A program made the translations under genes and the position numbers. 18,243 nucleotides of DNA from CAZLFA01 sp964558665 (GTDB lineage Bacteria; Desulfobacterota; Syntrophia; Syntrophales; PHBD01). The first letter of the stretch is position 1. Each line of letters opens with the position of its first letter. The stretch lies in NCBI GenBank assembly GCA_964558665.1, contig CAZLFA010000075.1, forward strand, positions 1 through 18,243. Direction: 5' to 3'. Below, piece after piece: positions 7,324 to 14,617 of the stretch. The notes beneath the pieces were generated by a model. That model searched no databases and was not told where the DNA came from. It worked only from the letters and a program-made list of their open reading frames with translations.

Positions 7324-7355
7324 TGCCTGCCGCGGCATGCCGCCCACGGCAGGCA
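7324..7355. terminator. GC-rich hairpin between convergent genes
   Basis: TGCCTGCCG (7324-7332) pairs with CGGCAGGCA (7347-7355), and the intervening bases contain a small palindrome (CGGCATGCCG, 7333-7342). It lies between the convergent esterase and TRAP receptor genes. There is no clear T-run, so a terminator role is only likely from position. Confidence 0.4.
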
Positions 7356-7377
7356 ATTGCAGCGCCGTGAGCGGTGT

Positions 7378-7398
7378 ATCTCACCTCACGCGGAGCTT
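7378..7398. repeat. 21-bp direct repeat, copy 1
   Basis: Begins ATCTCACCTCACGCGG and ends GCTT. It matches copy 2 at 8956-8976 at 20 of 21 positions, in the same orientation. It lies six bases beyond the stop of the TRAP receptor-like gene. On the minus strand CGTGAG in this copy can pair with CTCACG just beyond it, a small hairpin not shared by copy 2. Confidence 0.7.
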
Positions 7399-7404
7399 CC
7401 GTTG

Positions 7405-8901
7405 TCAGTCTTTCACCAGGCTGCAATCCTCACCCTTGACCAGACCTGTCTTTGCCGGGAATCTGCCCGGATCAAATTTCGTTGCGCCTATGCCGGCAGC
7501 ATACTGTTTCACCGCTTTGAGTATTTCGGTAAAGTCTTTCTGGGCAGCGGTCTTTTTATCCGGATCGCCGGGTCCTTCAAGCGATGCCAGATACTCATTC
7601 CTGGCTTCTAAAAGAACCTTTAATGCATCTTCGGGCCACTCGGCGATAGTGATTTGGGCGCTTACCGGTTTGCCGGCAATCACGCGCAGGGTGCCGTCCG
7701 TGTTTCGCTGGCTGATGCCTTTGTTGAAATCCAGCATGGCGTTCAACTTCCTGCACTGAACCGATTCGGTCGCCTTGTAGGACTCGATCACGGAATCTCT
7801 GGCCGCTCTCAGGACAGCCGCTTTCTGGGCGGCGTTCAGTTTGCTCCAGACAGCCTTATCGATGTGCATCCACGACAGCAGGAACGGCTGATGCCAGGAG
7901 GGATGGTGGGCATATCGCGCGCCGATCTGGCCGATATTTTGCGAGCAGTTTTCTTTAGTTCCAGGCGGAACAGGGAAACCAAGCGCGGGACCGCAATTCA
8001 GATCTCCCGCATCCGGGTTGCCGCGCGGATTGGCGGGAGTCGCATCCTTGACCGGGAAAAAGTCGACAAGGTCGTCATACGGCGTGACGTATTCGAATCC
8101 CTGAATTACTGCCCGCTGCATGGGCAACAGGACGGACTGTCCTCCGACGGGAGGATAGAATTTGAGATTCCTGGAAGGGATGATGCCTCTTTTTACAAGC
8201 AGGTTGCAGGCGCGGTCCACGATATCCTGCGGCGGAGCCAGATAGCGAATCCTCCAGCCCGACGTGCAAAGACCGGCCAGTCCGATACCTTTGCCCTGGC
8301 TTCGGCATTCCGTGTCTCCGGCACGGCAGTTGGGCTTCCCGATGGGTCTGGGAAAATAACCGGAACCCTGCATGGTGCTTCCTACGACGGGGAAGACGAT
8401 TTGAGTTCCCCCTCGTTTGTCCAGTGTCGCCTGAGCCAATTCGATTCCATTCCCTCCGAATCCGTCCAGCTTTGTATCGTAGAGAAAGCCGAGCATCTGC
8501 TGAAAATTAATCCCGAATGGCATCGAATTGTAAATAAAGCCCCAACTGAGCTCGGACGCAACGGGCTGCGGTTTGGCGTTTGCGTTTGCAAACTGAATTC
8601 CGGCCCTGAGGACATTCTCGGTGCGTTTCGTACTCTGGTTTCGCTGGAAGATGACCTTCTGTCCTGCGGGCAGCGCATCCGGTCCGTGCTCGTCGGTGTA
8701 GGCGATCACCTTCTCTATGAATATACGCATGGCGCCATAGCCCGGATTGTTCGGATTCGTTGAAGTTCCATTCCCGCGTCCAATGGTTGGAGAGCCGCTG
8801 TAATCGTTGTAAGGAATCGTGACATCTGCAGCCGCAGGCTGTCCAAACCATGCAATGCAGATAAAAACAGCCGACACAAACAACATTTTGTCCATTCTCA
8901 T
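7405..8901 (-). CDS. TRAP transporter solute receptor-like protein (DctP family)
   Basis: A 498-residue exported protein distantly matching TRAP-type periplasmic receptors. It has a signal peptide at 1-25. The MPFGINFQQMLGFLYDTKLDGFGGNGIEL...IVFPVVGSTMQGSGYFPRPI region parallels the 'PFGL...W...GGG-EL...FP-G-TG-Q-GGW' block of TakP-like receptors. GLCTSGWRIRYLAPP, the PVGGQSVLLPMQRAVIQGFEYVTPYDDL segment and the HIDKAVWSKLNAAQKAAVLRAARDS helix follow in the family order. It is longer than the usual 330-370 residues, with inserted Cys-rich loops; the mature protein has about eight cysteines, possibly disulfide-bonded. Start: AAGGAGGT precedes the ATG by five to six bases. No DctQ or DctM membrane gene is adjacent. 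Bound ligand unknown. It could serve in a receptor or enzyme-like role rather than transport. Confidence 0.75.
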   Translation of the reverse strand: MRMDKMLFVSAVFICIAWFGQPAAADVTIPYNDYSGSPTIGRGNGTSTNPNNPGYGAMRIFIEKVIAYTDEHGPDALPAGQKVIFQRNQSTKRTENVLRAGIQFANANAKPQPVASELSWGFIYNSMPFGINFQQMLGFLYDTKLDGFGGNGIELAQATLDKRGGTQIVFPVVGSTMQGSGYFPRPIGKPNCRAGDTECRSQGKGIGLAGLCTSGWRIRYLAPPQDIVDRACNLLVKRGIIPSRNLKFYPPVGGQSVLLPMQRAVIQGFEYVTPYDDLVDFFPVKDATPANPRGNPDAGDLNCGPALGFPVPPGTKENCSQNIGQIGARYAHHPSWHQPFLLSWMHIDKAVWSKLNAAQKAAVLRAARDSVIESYKATESVQCRKLNAMLDFNKGISQRNTDGTLRVIAGKPVSAQITIAEWPEDALKVLLEARNEYLASLEGPGDPDKKTAAQKDFTEILKAVKQYAAGIGATKFDPGRFPAKTGLVKGEDCSLVKD

Positions 8902-8926
8902 TTTGACCTCCTTATAAATATAGCCG

Positions 8927-8945
8927 GGGCGGCTTTCACCCGCCC
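8927..8945 (-). terminator. GC hairpin after the ADP-ribosylglycohydrolase gene
   Basis: GGGCGG (8927-8932) pairs with CCGCCC (8940-8945) across a 7-base loop. It lies between the minus-strand ADP-ribosylglycohydrolase stop (8993) and the TRAP receptor-like start (8901). No T-run follows on the minus strand, so read-through into the receptor gene is possible. Confidence 0.35.
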
Positions 8946-8955
8946 ATGTTCAGCG

Positions 8956-8976
8956 ATCTCACCTCACGCGGCGCTT
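8956..8976. repeat. 21-bp direct repeat, copy 2
   Basis: Near-identical (one A/C difference) and co-oriented with copy 1 at 7378-7398. It lies 16 bases beyond the stop of the ADP-ribosylglycohydrolase gene and 54 bases ahead of the TRAP receptor-like start, so the two copies bracket that single gene. Confidence 0.7.
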
Positions 8977-8992
8977 TGCATCAGAGCCGGAA

Positions 8993-10066
8993 TCAGTATG
9001 GAGGGAGAAGGCGGCGGAAACCATGCAACATCACCACAACCGTGAAGAACAGATTCCTCAGAATAACAGCCGGCAGCAAAAGGGGTACGGCAGGTTGAGG
9101 CTGCCGGTTTATTTGCACCTCGCAGAGTCTTTCCCCAAGCTTTTCCATCCAGGACAATGACCGCGGCCACTCACACAGGCGGTCCAGCCATTCCCCGGGT
9201 ATGCCCTTCTTCCCTACACGCGCGCCGATGATCGCGCCGGCAATGGCCGCGGCGGTATCCGTATCTCCTCCGCAGCGGATGATTTCAAGCACTCCGCGGC
9301 GGTAATCACCCTGATTTCTCAGCCATGCGTGCAGTACGACCGGAACAGTGTCGAATATGTATCCTGTCACTCCTTTCGAGAGGCCCAATTGAGCGGCAAA
9401 TTCCTCCGTAGCATCTCCCCTTTGCACGCTTGCCGCCGTCTTATCGATCAGAACCGACAGTTCCGGTGAAATACCGGGAATGTTATCCTTCATGAAATCG
9501 CTGAAGTCGCCGGGCAATATGTCGCGGTCGGCGACAGCCGACAGATGTGCAGCCAGCGACACGGCGATGGATGCCTCTTCAGCCTTCGGATCGGTGTGCG
9601 TTATACGTGTGCATGCCCTTACCAGCGGCAGCATGCGTGATTTGTCTTCTCCGCAGAAAACGCCGATGACGGCGCATCGCATGGCGGGACCGTTGCCTGC
9701 GGAATAGACGCCGCTTTTGCGGGCGGGTATGCCGATCCATAATTTGAGGATCGATCTCAATGTCGCCAGTCCGATACCCGCGGGCAGTCCCAGGAACCAG
9801 AGGCGAAATCTCCAGGCAAGGTCTTTCTGGAATATATCGGGATCTCCGGCCGATACGATCAGAGACTGGGCCACCATGCACGTATGCTCGGTGTCGTCCG
9901 ATATCATCCCCAGGCCGGCCAGAAAATGATAACCGTCCAGGCCGGGATACATTTTAGCCTGGCGGTTTCTGGTCAGCCCCTCTGCGGCAAGCCCCAGGGC
10001 ATCGCCCACGGCGGTGCCCAGTATGCAGCCGGCTATGGCATTCTTGCTGTCCGGTGAATTCTTCAT
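8993..10066 (-). CDS. ADP-ribosylglycohydrolase family protein with hydrophobic tail
   Basis: A 357-residue member of the DraG/ARH fold, which removes ADP-ribose from proteins or related substrates using two Mg ions. Family motifs appear in order: GTAVGDALGLAAEG, SDDTEHT, GNGPAMR, THTDP and GGDTDTAAAIAGAIIGA; the Asp residues in these are the usual metal ligands, so it should be active. The last ~30 residues add a hydrophobic segment (about PLLLPAVILRNLFFTVVVMLHGF) and end RRLLPPY, suggesting a membrane anchor or peripheral association. The ATG at 10066 is preferred because the family motif begins soon after; a TTG start at 10147 would add 27 unlikely residues. A TTG at 10075 is also possible. 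No ADP-ribosyltransferase or nitrogenase gene is nearby, so the target is unknown. Confidence 0.9.
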   Translation of the reverse strand: MKNSPDSKNAIAGCILGTAVGDALGLAAEGLTRNRQAKMYPGLDGYHFLAGLGMISDDTEHTCMVAQSLIVSAGDPDIFQKDLAWRFRLWFLGLPAGIGLATLRSILKLWIGIPARKSGVYSAGNGPAMRCAVIGVFCGEDKSRMLPLVRACTRITHTDPKAEEASIAVSLAAHLSAVADRDILPGDFSDFMKDNIPGISPELSVLIDKTAASVQRGDATEEFAAQLGLSKGVTGYIFDTVPVVLHAWLRNQGDYRRGVLEIIRCGGDTDTAAAIAGAIIGARVGKKGIPGEWLDRLCEWPRSLSWMEKLGERLCEVQINRQPQPAVPLLLPAVILRNLFFTVVVMLHGFRRLLPPY

Positions 10067-10164
10067 GCCGTCCGCCAATAAGCCTCTGATGATTAGCGGT
10101 TGAAATTGTCGATGGCATAAAGTAACAGAAAATATTATAACATGCAAACGGCAGGTGGTTTATT

Positions 10165-10389
10165 ATGTTCGATCTTCCCAATTTAGGTAAAAGCCTGATT
10201 GTCATCGGATTGATTCTGGCCGTTATCGGCCTGGTTCTGACGATCAGCGACAAGATTCCCTGGCTGGGCAGGCTGCCCGGCGATTTCCATTACCGGGGAG
10301 AGAATTTCTCGTTTTACTTTCCGTTGGCAACAAGTCTTATTATCAGCGTCGTTCTGACGCTGGTGCTTTGGTTCATTAACCGCAGATAG
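10165..10389 (+). CDS. DUF2905 small membrane protein
   Basis: A 74-residue protein with two transmembrane segments (about 9-27 and 50-70). Between them is the DUF2905 signature GRLPGDFHYRGENFSFYFPLATSLIIS. The length is normal for the family, whose function is unknown. An AGGTGG ribosome site lies seven bases before the ATG. It is divergent from the ADP-ribosylglycohydrolase gene, with a 98-base shared upstream region, and is followed 21 bases later by the CAP-domain gene, so the two are probably cotranscribed. Confidence 0.85.
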   Translation: MFDLPNLGKSLIVIGLILAVIGLVLTISDKIPWLGRLPGDFHYRGENFSFYFPLATSLIISVVLTLVLWFINRR

Positions 10390-10410
10390 AATATTTCCGG
10401 GGTATACGGC

Positions 10411-11091
10411 ATGAAGATGATACTGTTTTTTCTTTCCCTGCTTGCCTTGATGCCGCTGCATGTTGTTCAATGTCCAGCAGAAGATGCGGCGCCTCAAAAA
10501 TATGTCAGGAGCGGCGGGCCGGCGTCTGCATATATGTCTCCCCTGGAGAGAGACGTTCTGCAGGAGATCAACAGTGCACGGACAAATCCGAAGGCCTATG
10601 CGGCATATCTCGATAAGATGCGTCAATACTACCGCGGAAAAAGGTATGAGCGTCCGGGCAGGACGGCGATCCTGACCAGCGAGGGGCTGCCGGCGCTGGA
10701 CGAAGCTGTCAGGTTCCTGAGTTCCGCGGCGCGCGTTATCCCCTTGTCGCCCTCCCGGGGCATGTCAATGGGCGCGCGCGACCTGGTGAATGAACAGAGC
10801 AGATCAGGCGCCCTGGGCCATGCGGGGAAAGACGGCAGCACTCCGGGCAGCCGCGTCAATAAATACGGGCAGTGGCAGCGAACTGTCGGGGAGAATATCG
10901 AATACGGCGGCGAGGATGGCCGGGAGGTTGTAATCAATATGATCGTCGATGACGGCGTCCCGGGCAGAGGGCACCGCAGAAACCTGTTCCATTCAGAATT
11001 TGCAGTGGCAGGCGTAGCCTGCGACAAACACCCTGTATACCGGCATATGTGCGTTGTTACTTTTGCAGGGCAGTATGCTGAAAAGAAGTAA
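10411..11091 (+). CDS. CAP-domain (SCP/PR-1-like) exported protein
   Basis: A 226-residue protein with an N-terminal signal peptide (about 1-21) and a CAP domain from about residue 45 to the end. Visible family features are LQEINSARTNPKAYAAYL, the conserved His in ALGHAGKDGS (His137), GENIEYG (Glu161), and GRGHRRNLFHSEFAVAGVAC (His188). These His/Glu residues form the CAP cavity, which binds divalent metal in some members. Bacterial CAP proteins are secreted or envelope-attached with roles that vary and are often unknown. Cysteines at 203 and 214 could form a disulfide. The start has only a modest GGGG-type ribosome site. It lies between the DUF2905 gene (21 bases) and the XRE-type gene (30 bases), probably in one transcript. 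Confidence 0.85.
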   Translation: MKMILFFLSLLALMPLHVVQCPAEDAAPQKYVRSGGPASAYMSPLERDVLQEINSARTNPKAYAAYLDKMRQYYRGKRYERPGRTAILTSEGLPALDEAVRFLSSAARVIPLSPSRGMSMGARDLVNEQSRSGALGHAGKDGSTPGSRVNKYGQWQRTVGENIEYGGEDGREVVINMIVDDGVPGRGHRRNLFHSEFAVAGVACDKHPVYRHMCVVTFAGQYAEKK

Positions 11092-11121
11092 CACTGTATC
11101 TGCACGGGAGGTATTATACCA

Positions 11122-12480
11122 ATGGGTAAAAGTATCTCTGTCTTTGAAGGGCATTCTCCTCCTGAAAAAAACGGCGCCGGTATGGAATTGTCGCATTATG
11201 ACAGAAAAAGAATGCCGGTTCCCATCAGCCCCGTAATTCACGGGGCGTTGCGCGCTATTTATGCCGGCGGGCCGAAAAGCGTGTGGGAATCCGATTCGTA
11301 CGGCAGGCCCCTGTACAGGTACCGTACAAGATCAGGATGCATTACCTTTTTCTGTGCGCCGCCTCCCGATTTTGAAAACCGCTTTCATCCGTCCATCGCC
11401 ATGTATTATACGCCGCGGCTCGGCTTTGTCTATGCCGGCGGCCTCAGGCAGGCGGTGCTTAATCTGTCGGTGGAAACGGCGGATATCTTCCTGATCCTTA
11501 TGTCGCGCATTGCCCGGCTGGATGATCCGGTCAAAGGGACGGCGCGCATTTCACTCAAGGAGATGGCGGATCTGCGCGATGTCCGCATTCGCCGCGGAAG
11601 CGCAACCGTGCTCCATGATGTTTTCAGGCAGGAGATACTGCGTCTGGCGGATCTTCGCCTGAGCATGTTCTGGAAGGACTACAAAAGCGGCGGCGAGATC
11701 ACGTTCGGGAAGGACCGTCCGGACAGGCTTCTGGACATACTGGATATAGAGTACCGCCGGGGAAGGGAAAGCTGGACGGCGTTCCGGTTCCGATGCGGCC
11801 ACGCCCTGTCTCATTACCTGAATCCTGAAGGCCTGTTCTGGCTCGGATACTACAGCCGTTCACTTCTGCAGCTCAGCCCCTACCATGAGGCGTTCACAAA
11901 AAAGCTCGGTACCTACTGGATTCTCGTCGGCACCGTCGCGGAAAAGAAAGGGTCGCTGCCCCGCGCCACCCCGAAGACAATTCTTGATTTCTGCGGCGAG
12001 TCTGTGAACGGCATTCATCCGGGACGCACCGTGGATGCCTTCATCGAGTCGCACCAGAAGCTGGTGGAGCTTGGGGTCATCGATGCCGTGCCGGTTCTCG
12101 AGCCCCTGGCGCGAAGCAGAGGATACTTCAGCGAATGGCTGGATACGCCGCTGAGCGTTAAACTGTCCGACAATCTCTGGAGGATTGCACGGCGGAAAAA
12201 GGACATTCCCGCGTTGACGGCAGCACGCGGGTCAAGAAGAAAAAAACCGGAGAGAAAAACTCCGTCATCTCAGATTCCGCTCGGCGCCGAAGAGTTAATC
12301 GGCAATCCCTCCAAGATCCGTAATCTCCGCAGCGAATACTATTTCCGGCAGGAGGAACTGGCGAGGGCACTGGGAATAACCAGGCAGACGCTGTCCAGTT
12401 ATGAGAGGGGTTTGCATCCTCTGCCTCAGGAAAAGGCGTCGGAAATTATCCGGATATGGATTAGGAAATCCCGGCAATGA
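11122..12480 (+). CDS. Large DNA-binding protein with C-terminal XRE helix-turn-helix
   Basis: A 452-residue protein. The C-terminal ~50 residues (about 399-445) are a clear XRE/Cro-type helix-turn-helix: IRNLRSEYYFRQEELARALGIT followed by RQTLSSYERG. Residues about 95-330 form a large alpha/beta region with LSVETADIFLILMSRIARLDDP, ISLKEMADLRDV and a later ALSHYLNPEGLFWLGYYSRSLLQL stretch. Its pattern suggests two winged-helix-like units, as in plasmid initiators of the TrfA/RepA kind, but this is by eye only. A basic linker (about 357-382, rich in Lys/Arg) joins it to the helix-turn-helix. GGAGG lies 12 bases before the chosen ATG. A later ATG at 11182 is possible but has no better site. It follows the CAP gene in the same orientation. 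Likely a transcriptional regulator, or a chromosomal relic of a replication initiator. Confidence 0.75.
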   Translation: MGKSISVFEGHSPPEKNGAGMELSHYDRKRMPVPISPVIHGALRAIYAGGPKSVWESDSYGRPLYRYRTRSGCITFFCAPPPDFENRFHPSIAMYYTPRLGFVYAGGLRQAVLNLSVETADIFLILMSRIARLDDPVKGTARISLKEMADLRDVRIRRGSATVLHDVFRQEILRLADLRLSMFWKDYKSGGEITFGKDRPDRLLDILDIEYRRGRESWTAFRFRCGHALSHYLNPEGLFWLGYYSRSLLQLSPYHEAFTKKLGTYWILVGTVAEKKGSLPRATPKTILDFCGESVNGIHPGRTVDAFIESHQKLVELGVIDAVPVLEPLARSRGYFSEWLDTPLSVKLSDNLWRIARRKKDIPALTAARGSRRKKPERKTPSSQIPLGAEELIGNPSKIRNLRSEYYFRQEELARALGITRQTLSSYERGLHPLPQEKASEIIRIWIRKSRQ

Positions 12481-12573
12481 AAGTCACCTATCAGCAGTAA
12501 GAAACCAACCCAGAACGTAGCTTTGTTAACACATCAGAACAACACGGCACAGACAGAGACTGCATCTTATCAA

Positions 12574-12600
12574 CATTTAACATTGCTAACTATTTAAATG
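12574..12600. promoter_or_regulatory. Inverted repeat upstream of the M24 gene promoter
   Basis: CATTTAA (12574-12580) and TTAAATG (12594-12600) form a perfect 7-bp inverted repeat with a 13-base centre, ending just upstream of the promoter of the peptidase-like gene. It could be an operator or a weak stem-loop; AT-rich sequence makes chance likely. Confidence 0.3.
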
Positions 12601-12601
12601 T

Positions 12602-12641
12602 CGGCATGACGGGCATGACCCTTCTGATATAATGCATGCCG
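12602..12641 (+). promoter_or_regulatory. Extended -10 promoter with GGCATG repeats
   Basis: TATAAT at 12628-12633 is preceded by TGA, forming a perfect extended -10 element. The -35 candidate (ATGACG, 12606-12611) is poor. Two tandem 9-base units sharing GGCATGAC (12602-12610 and 12611-12619) cover the -35 region. CATGCCG (12635-12641), the reverse complement of the first unit's CGGCATG, lies just after the -10. A weak -35 overlapped by repeats suggests binding of a regulator. Confidence 0.6.
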
Positions 12642-12658
12642 TATAAAGGAGGATTCCC

Positions 12659-13834
12659 ATGGCTGCCGAAGAACGAATCGGAATGCTGCAGGAGGCAATA
12701 AAGAATAAGGAGCTTGACGGCATCCTGCTGGTCTATTCACGCGATATTCTCTATTACACCGGTACGGCGCAGCCTTCATATCTGGCTGTGCTGCCCGACG
12801 ACTTCATGCTGTTCGTCAGAAGCGGAATCGAATTTGCCTCGGACGAGGTTTTTGTCAGTATGGAAAGGATCAGGGAAGAAAGAAAATTGAAAAATGTCTT
12901 CAGCGAATATTTTAATTCAGGAGAGAAAAAATATAAAAGGATAGGAACAGAGCTTGACATTCTCACCGTAGGCCAGTTCAGAGAAATGCAGGCCGCCTTT
13001 CCCGGTTATGAGATCGCAGATGCATCGGCCTTGACGCTGAATCAGCGAAAAACAAAAGATCCTGCGGAGATTGAAAAAATCCGAAAGGCCTGTGACGTAA
13101 TAGATCAGGGTCATAAAGCGGCTATCGCAAATCTGAAAGAGGGGGTTACCGAACTGGCGCTGGCCGCCGCCGTGGAAAATGCCCACCGGCTGGCCGGTCA
13201 TGAAGGCATCTTCTTCATTCGCCAACCCGATTTCTTCATGAGCAGGGGGCCGATATCATCCGGTGCAAATCTGTTCAGGATCAGCGGCGTTGTCTATACT
13301 ATAACCGGTGTAGGGTTGAGTCCGTCTGTACCCGCCGGTCCTTCACAAAAAAAAATAAACAGGGGAGAAGCAGTCATGATCGATATCCCCGTGCTGGTGA
13401 ACGGCTATCATGCGGACCAGACCAGAACCTACTGCATAGGAGAGGCGCCGGCAACTCTGAAGGCAATGCACGATGATCTCAGGGCGATTGCCGATCACCT
13501 GATAGACTGCATGAAGCCGGGCGATGCCTGCAGCGACATATATAAGAAGGCAGTAGAGACGGCAAAAAAGCTTGGCCGCTATGAGCAGTTCCAGAGTTTC
13601 GGGAAGGGTAAAAGATCGCGGCTTATCGGCCACGGCATCGGTCTCGAACTGAATGAACCGCCTATTCCGTCGGAGTATGATCAAAGCCGGATAGCGGACG
13701 GTTTCGTTATCGCCCTGGATATGCACATGATGGATGAGGACTACGGAGTAGTCAAGCTGGAGGACATGATACTTATAAGGCAGGAGGGGAACGAGATACT
13801 CACGAGGTCTCCTCGTGAACTCTTCGAGGTGTGA
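12659..13834 (+). CDS. M24 family (Xaa-Pro peptidase-like) protein
   Basis: A 391-residue protein with the two-domain layout of Xaa-Pro aminopeptidase/prolidase: an N-terminal creatinase-like domain (about 1-130) and a C-terminal pita-bread domain (about 138-380). Metal-site residues are Asp242 (MIDIPV), Asp253 (GYHADQTRT), His325 (IGHGIG) and Glu368 (KLEDMILI). The usual fourth ligand, Glu of a T-I-E-P motif, is replaced by Asp354 (IALDMH), and the catalytic His of HE-x-P is Asn332 (LELNEPP). It may have altered specificity or be a non-classical peptidase. AAGGAGG lies six bases before the ATG, and an extended -10 promoter is visible. The enoyl-CoA hydratase gene starts 21 bases after its stop, so the two are very likely cotranscribed. 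A peptidase or related C-N hydrolase is the safe call. Confidence 0.85.
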   Translation: MAAEERIGMLQEAIKNKELDGILLVYSRDILYYTGTAQPSYLAVLPDDFMLFVRSGIEFASDEVFVSMERIREERKLKNVFSEYFNSGEKKYKRIGTELDILTVGQFREMQAAFPGYEIADASALTLNQRKTKDPAEIEKIRKACDVIDQGHKAAIANLKEGVTELALAAAVENAHRLAGHEGIFFIRQPDFFMSRGPISSGANLFRISGVVYTITGVGLSPSVPAGPSQKKINRGEAVMIDIPVLVNGYHADQTRTYCIGEAPATLKAMHDDLRAIADHLIDCMKPGDACSDIYKKAVETAKKLGRYEQFQSFGKGKRSRLIGHGIGLELNEPPIPSEYDQSRIADGFVIALDMHMMDEDYGVVKLEDMILIRQEGNEILTRSPRELFEV

Positions 13835-13855
13835 AAAACAAAAAAGGAGGGGACT

Positions 13856-14608
13856 ATGCAGTTTTTACAGTTGGAGACAAAAGACGGAATGACCACGGTG
13901 AAACTGGGAAGGGGCAAGGTAAATGCCATCAACGAGGATGTGATTGACGGGATAAGCGGACTTTTCGAAAAACTTGCGAAAGACAGCGAAACTAAGGCCG
14001 TGATACTCACGGGAACAGGGAAGTTTTTTACATTCGGCTTTGATATACCGGAATTTATAAAATATCCCCGGGCGGATTTTTTCCGGTATCTCACAAAGTT
14101 CACGAACTTCTATAACCGTCTGTTCCTCTACCCGAAGCCGGTCATTGCCGCGCTCAACGGCCATACGATCGCGGGCGGCTGCATGATCTCCATTGCCTGC
14201 GACTACCGACTGATGGTCGGCGGCAAAGCCAGAATTTCTCTCAATGAGATCAACTTCGGATCGTCTCTTTTCGCCGGCAGTGTGGAGATAGCAAAGATGT
14301 GGCTGGGACAGAAGAACGCAGAAATGCTGGCATACACAGGGGCGATGTATTCGGCGGAAGAGGCGCTGCAGATGGGATTGATTCATGAAATTGTGACCGA
14401 GACCGAGCTTGAGACCAGGGCAGACGCCGTGGCCCGGATGTATGCGTCCAAAGATGCCGCGGCATTTGCAAGCATAAAGCGCCTGCTGAGAAAACCGGTT
14501 GCAGATGAGATAAGTAAAAGAGAAAAGGAATCGCTGCACGAGTTTGTGGACATCTGGTATTCGGAATCTACCTGGCGCCAGCTTCAGGACAAGGTGATTC
14601 ACACATGA
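13856..14608 (+). CDS. Enoyl-CoA hydratase/isomerase family protein
   Basis: A 250-residue crotonase-fold enzyme of normal length. Both glutamates used by enoyl-CoA hydratases are present: Glu131 (ISLNEINFG) and Glu156 (NAEMLAYTG). Oxyanion-hole segments are FFTFGFDIPEF (about 57-67) and HTIAGGC (about 103-109). Known reactions of such enzymes include hydration of trans-2-enoyl-CoA or shifting of a double bond in beta-oxidation and aromatic or branched-chain degradation. Having both Glu residues favours hydratase over a pure delta3-delta2 isomerase, but the substrate is not clear. GGAGG lies about six bases before the ATG. It follows the M24-type gene by 21 bases and converges with the nitroreductase gene (9 bases between). 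Confidence 0.9.
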   Translation: MQFLQLETKDGMTTVKLGRGKVNAINEDVIDGISGLFEKLAKDSETKAVILTGTGKFFTFGFDIPEFIKYPRADFFRYLTKFTNFYNRLFLYPKPVIAALNGHTIAGGCMISIACDYRLMVGGKARISLNEINFGSSLFAGSVEIAKMWLGQKNAEMLAYTGAMYSAEEALQMGLIHEIVTETELETRADAVARMYASKDAAAFASIKRLLRKPVADEISKREKESLHEFVDIWYSESTWRQLQDKVIHT

Positions 14609-14617
14609 CCATAAGTT

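Noticed and set aside
7175..7398. CRISPR-like or IS terminal repeats
   Set aside because: There is a single palindrome and two distant 21-bp repeats, with no regular spacers, no Cas genes and no transposase.
6737..7426. 229-codon minus-strand frame over the esterase end and palindrome
   Set aside because: It crosses the palindromic element and lies opposite a well-supported gene; no recognisable domain.
7654..8763. 369-codon plus-strand frame
   Set aside because: It is antisense to the TRAP receptor-like gene, which has a signal peptide, strong ribosome site and family motifs. The plus frame has none.
13865..14602. 245-codon minus-strand frame
   Set aside because: Antisense to the enoyl-CoA hydratase gene, which carries both catalytic glutamates; no motifs on the minus frame.
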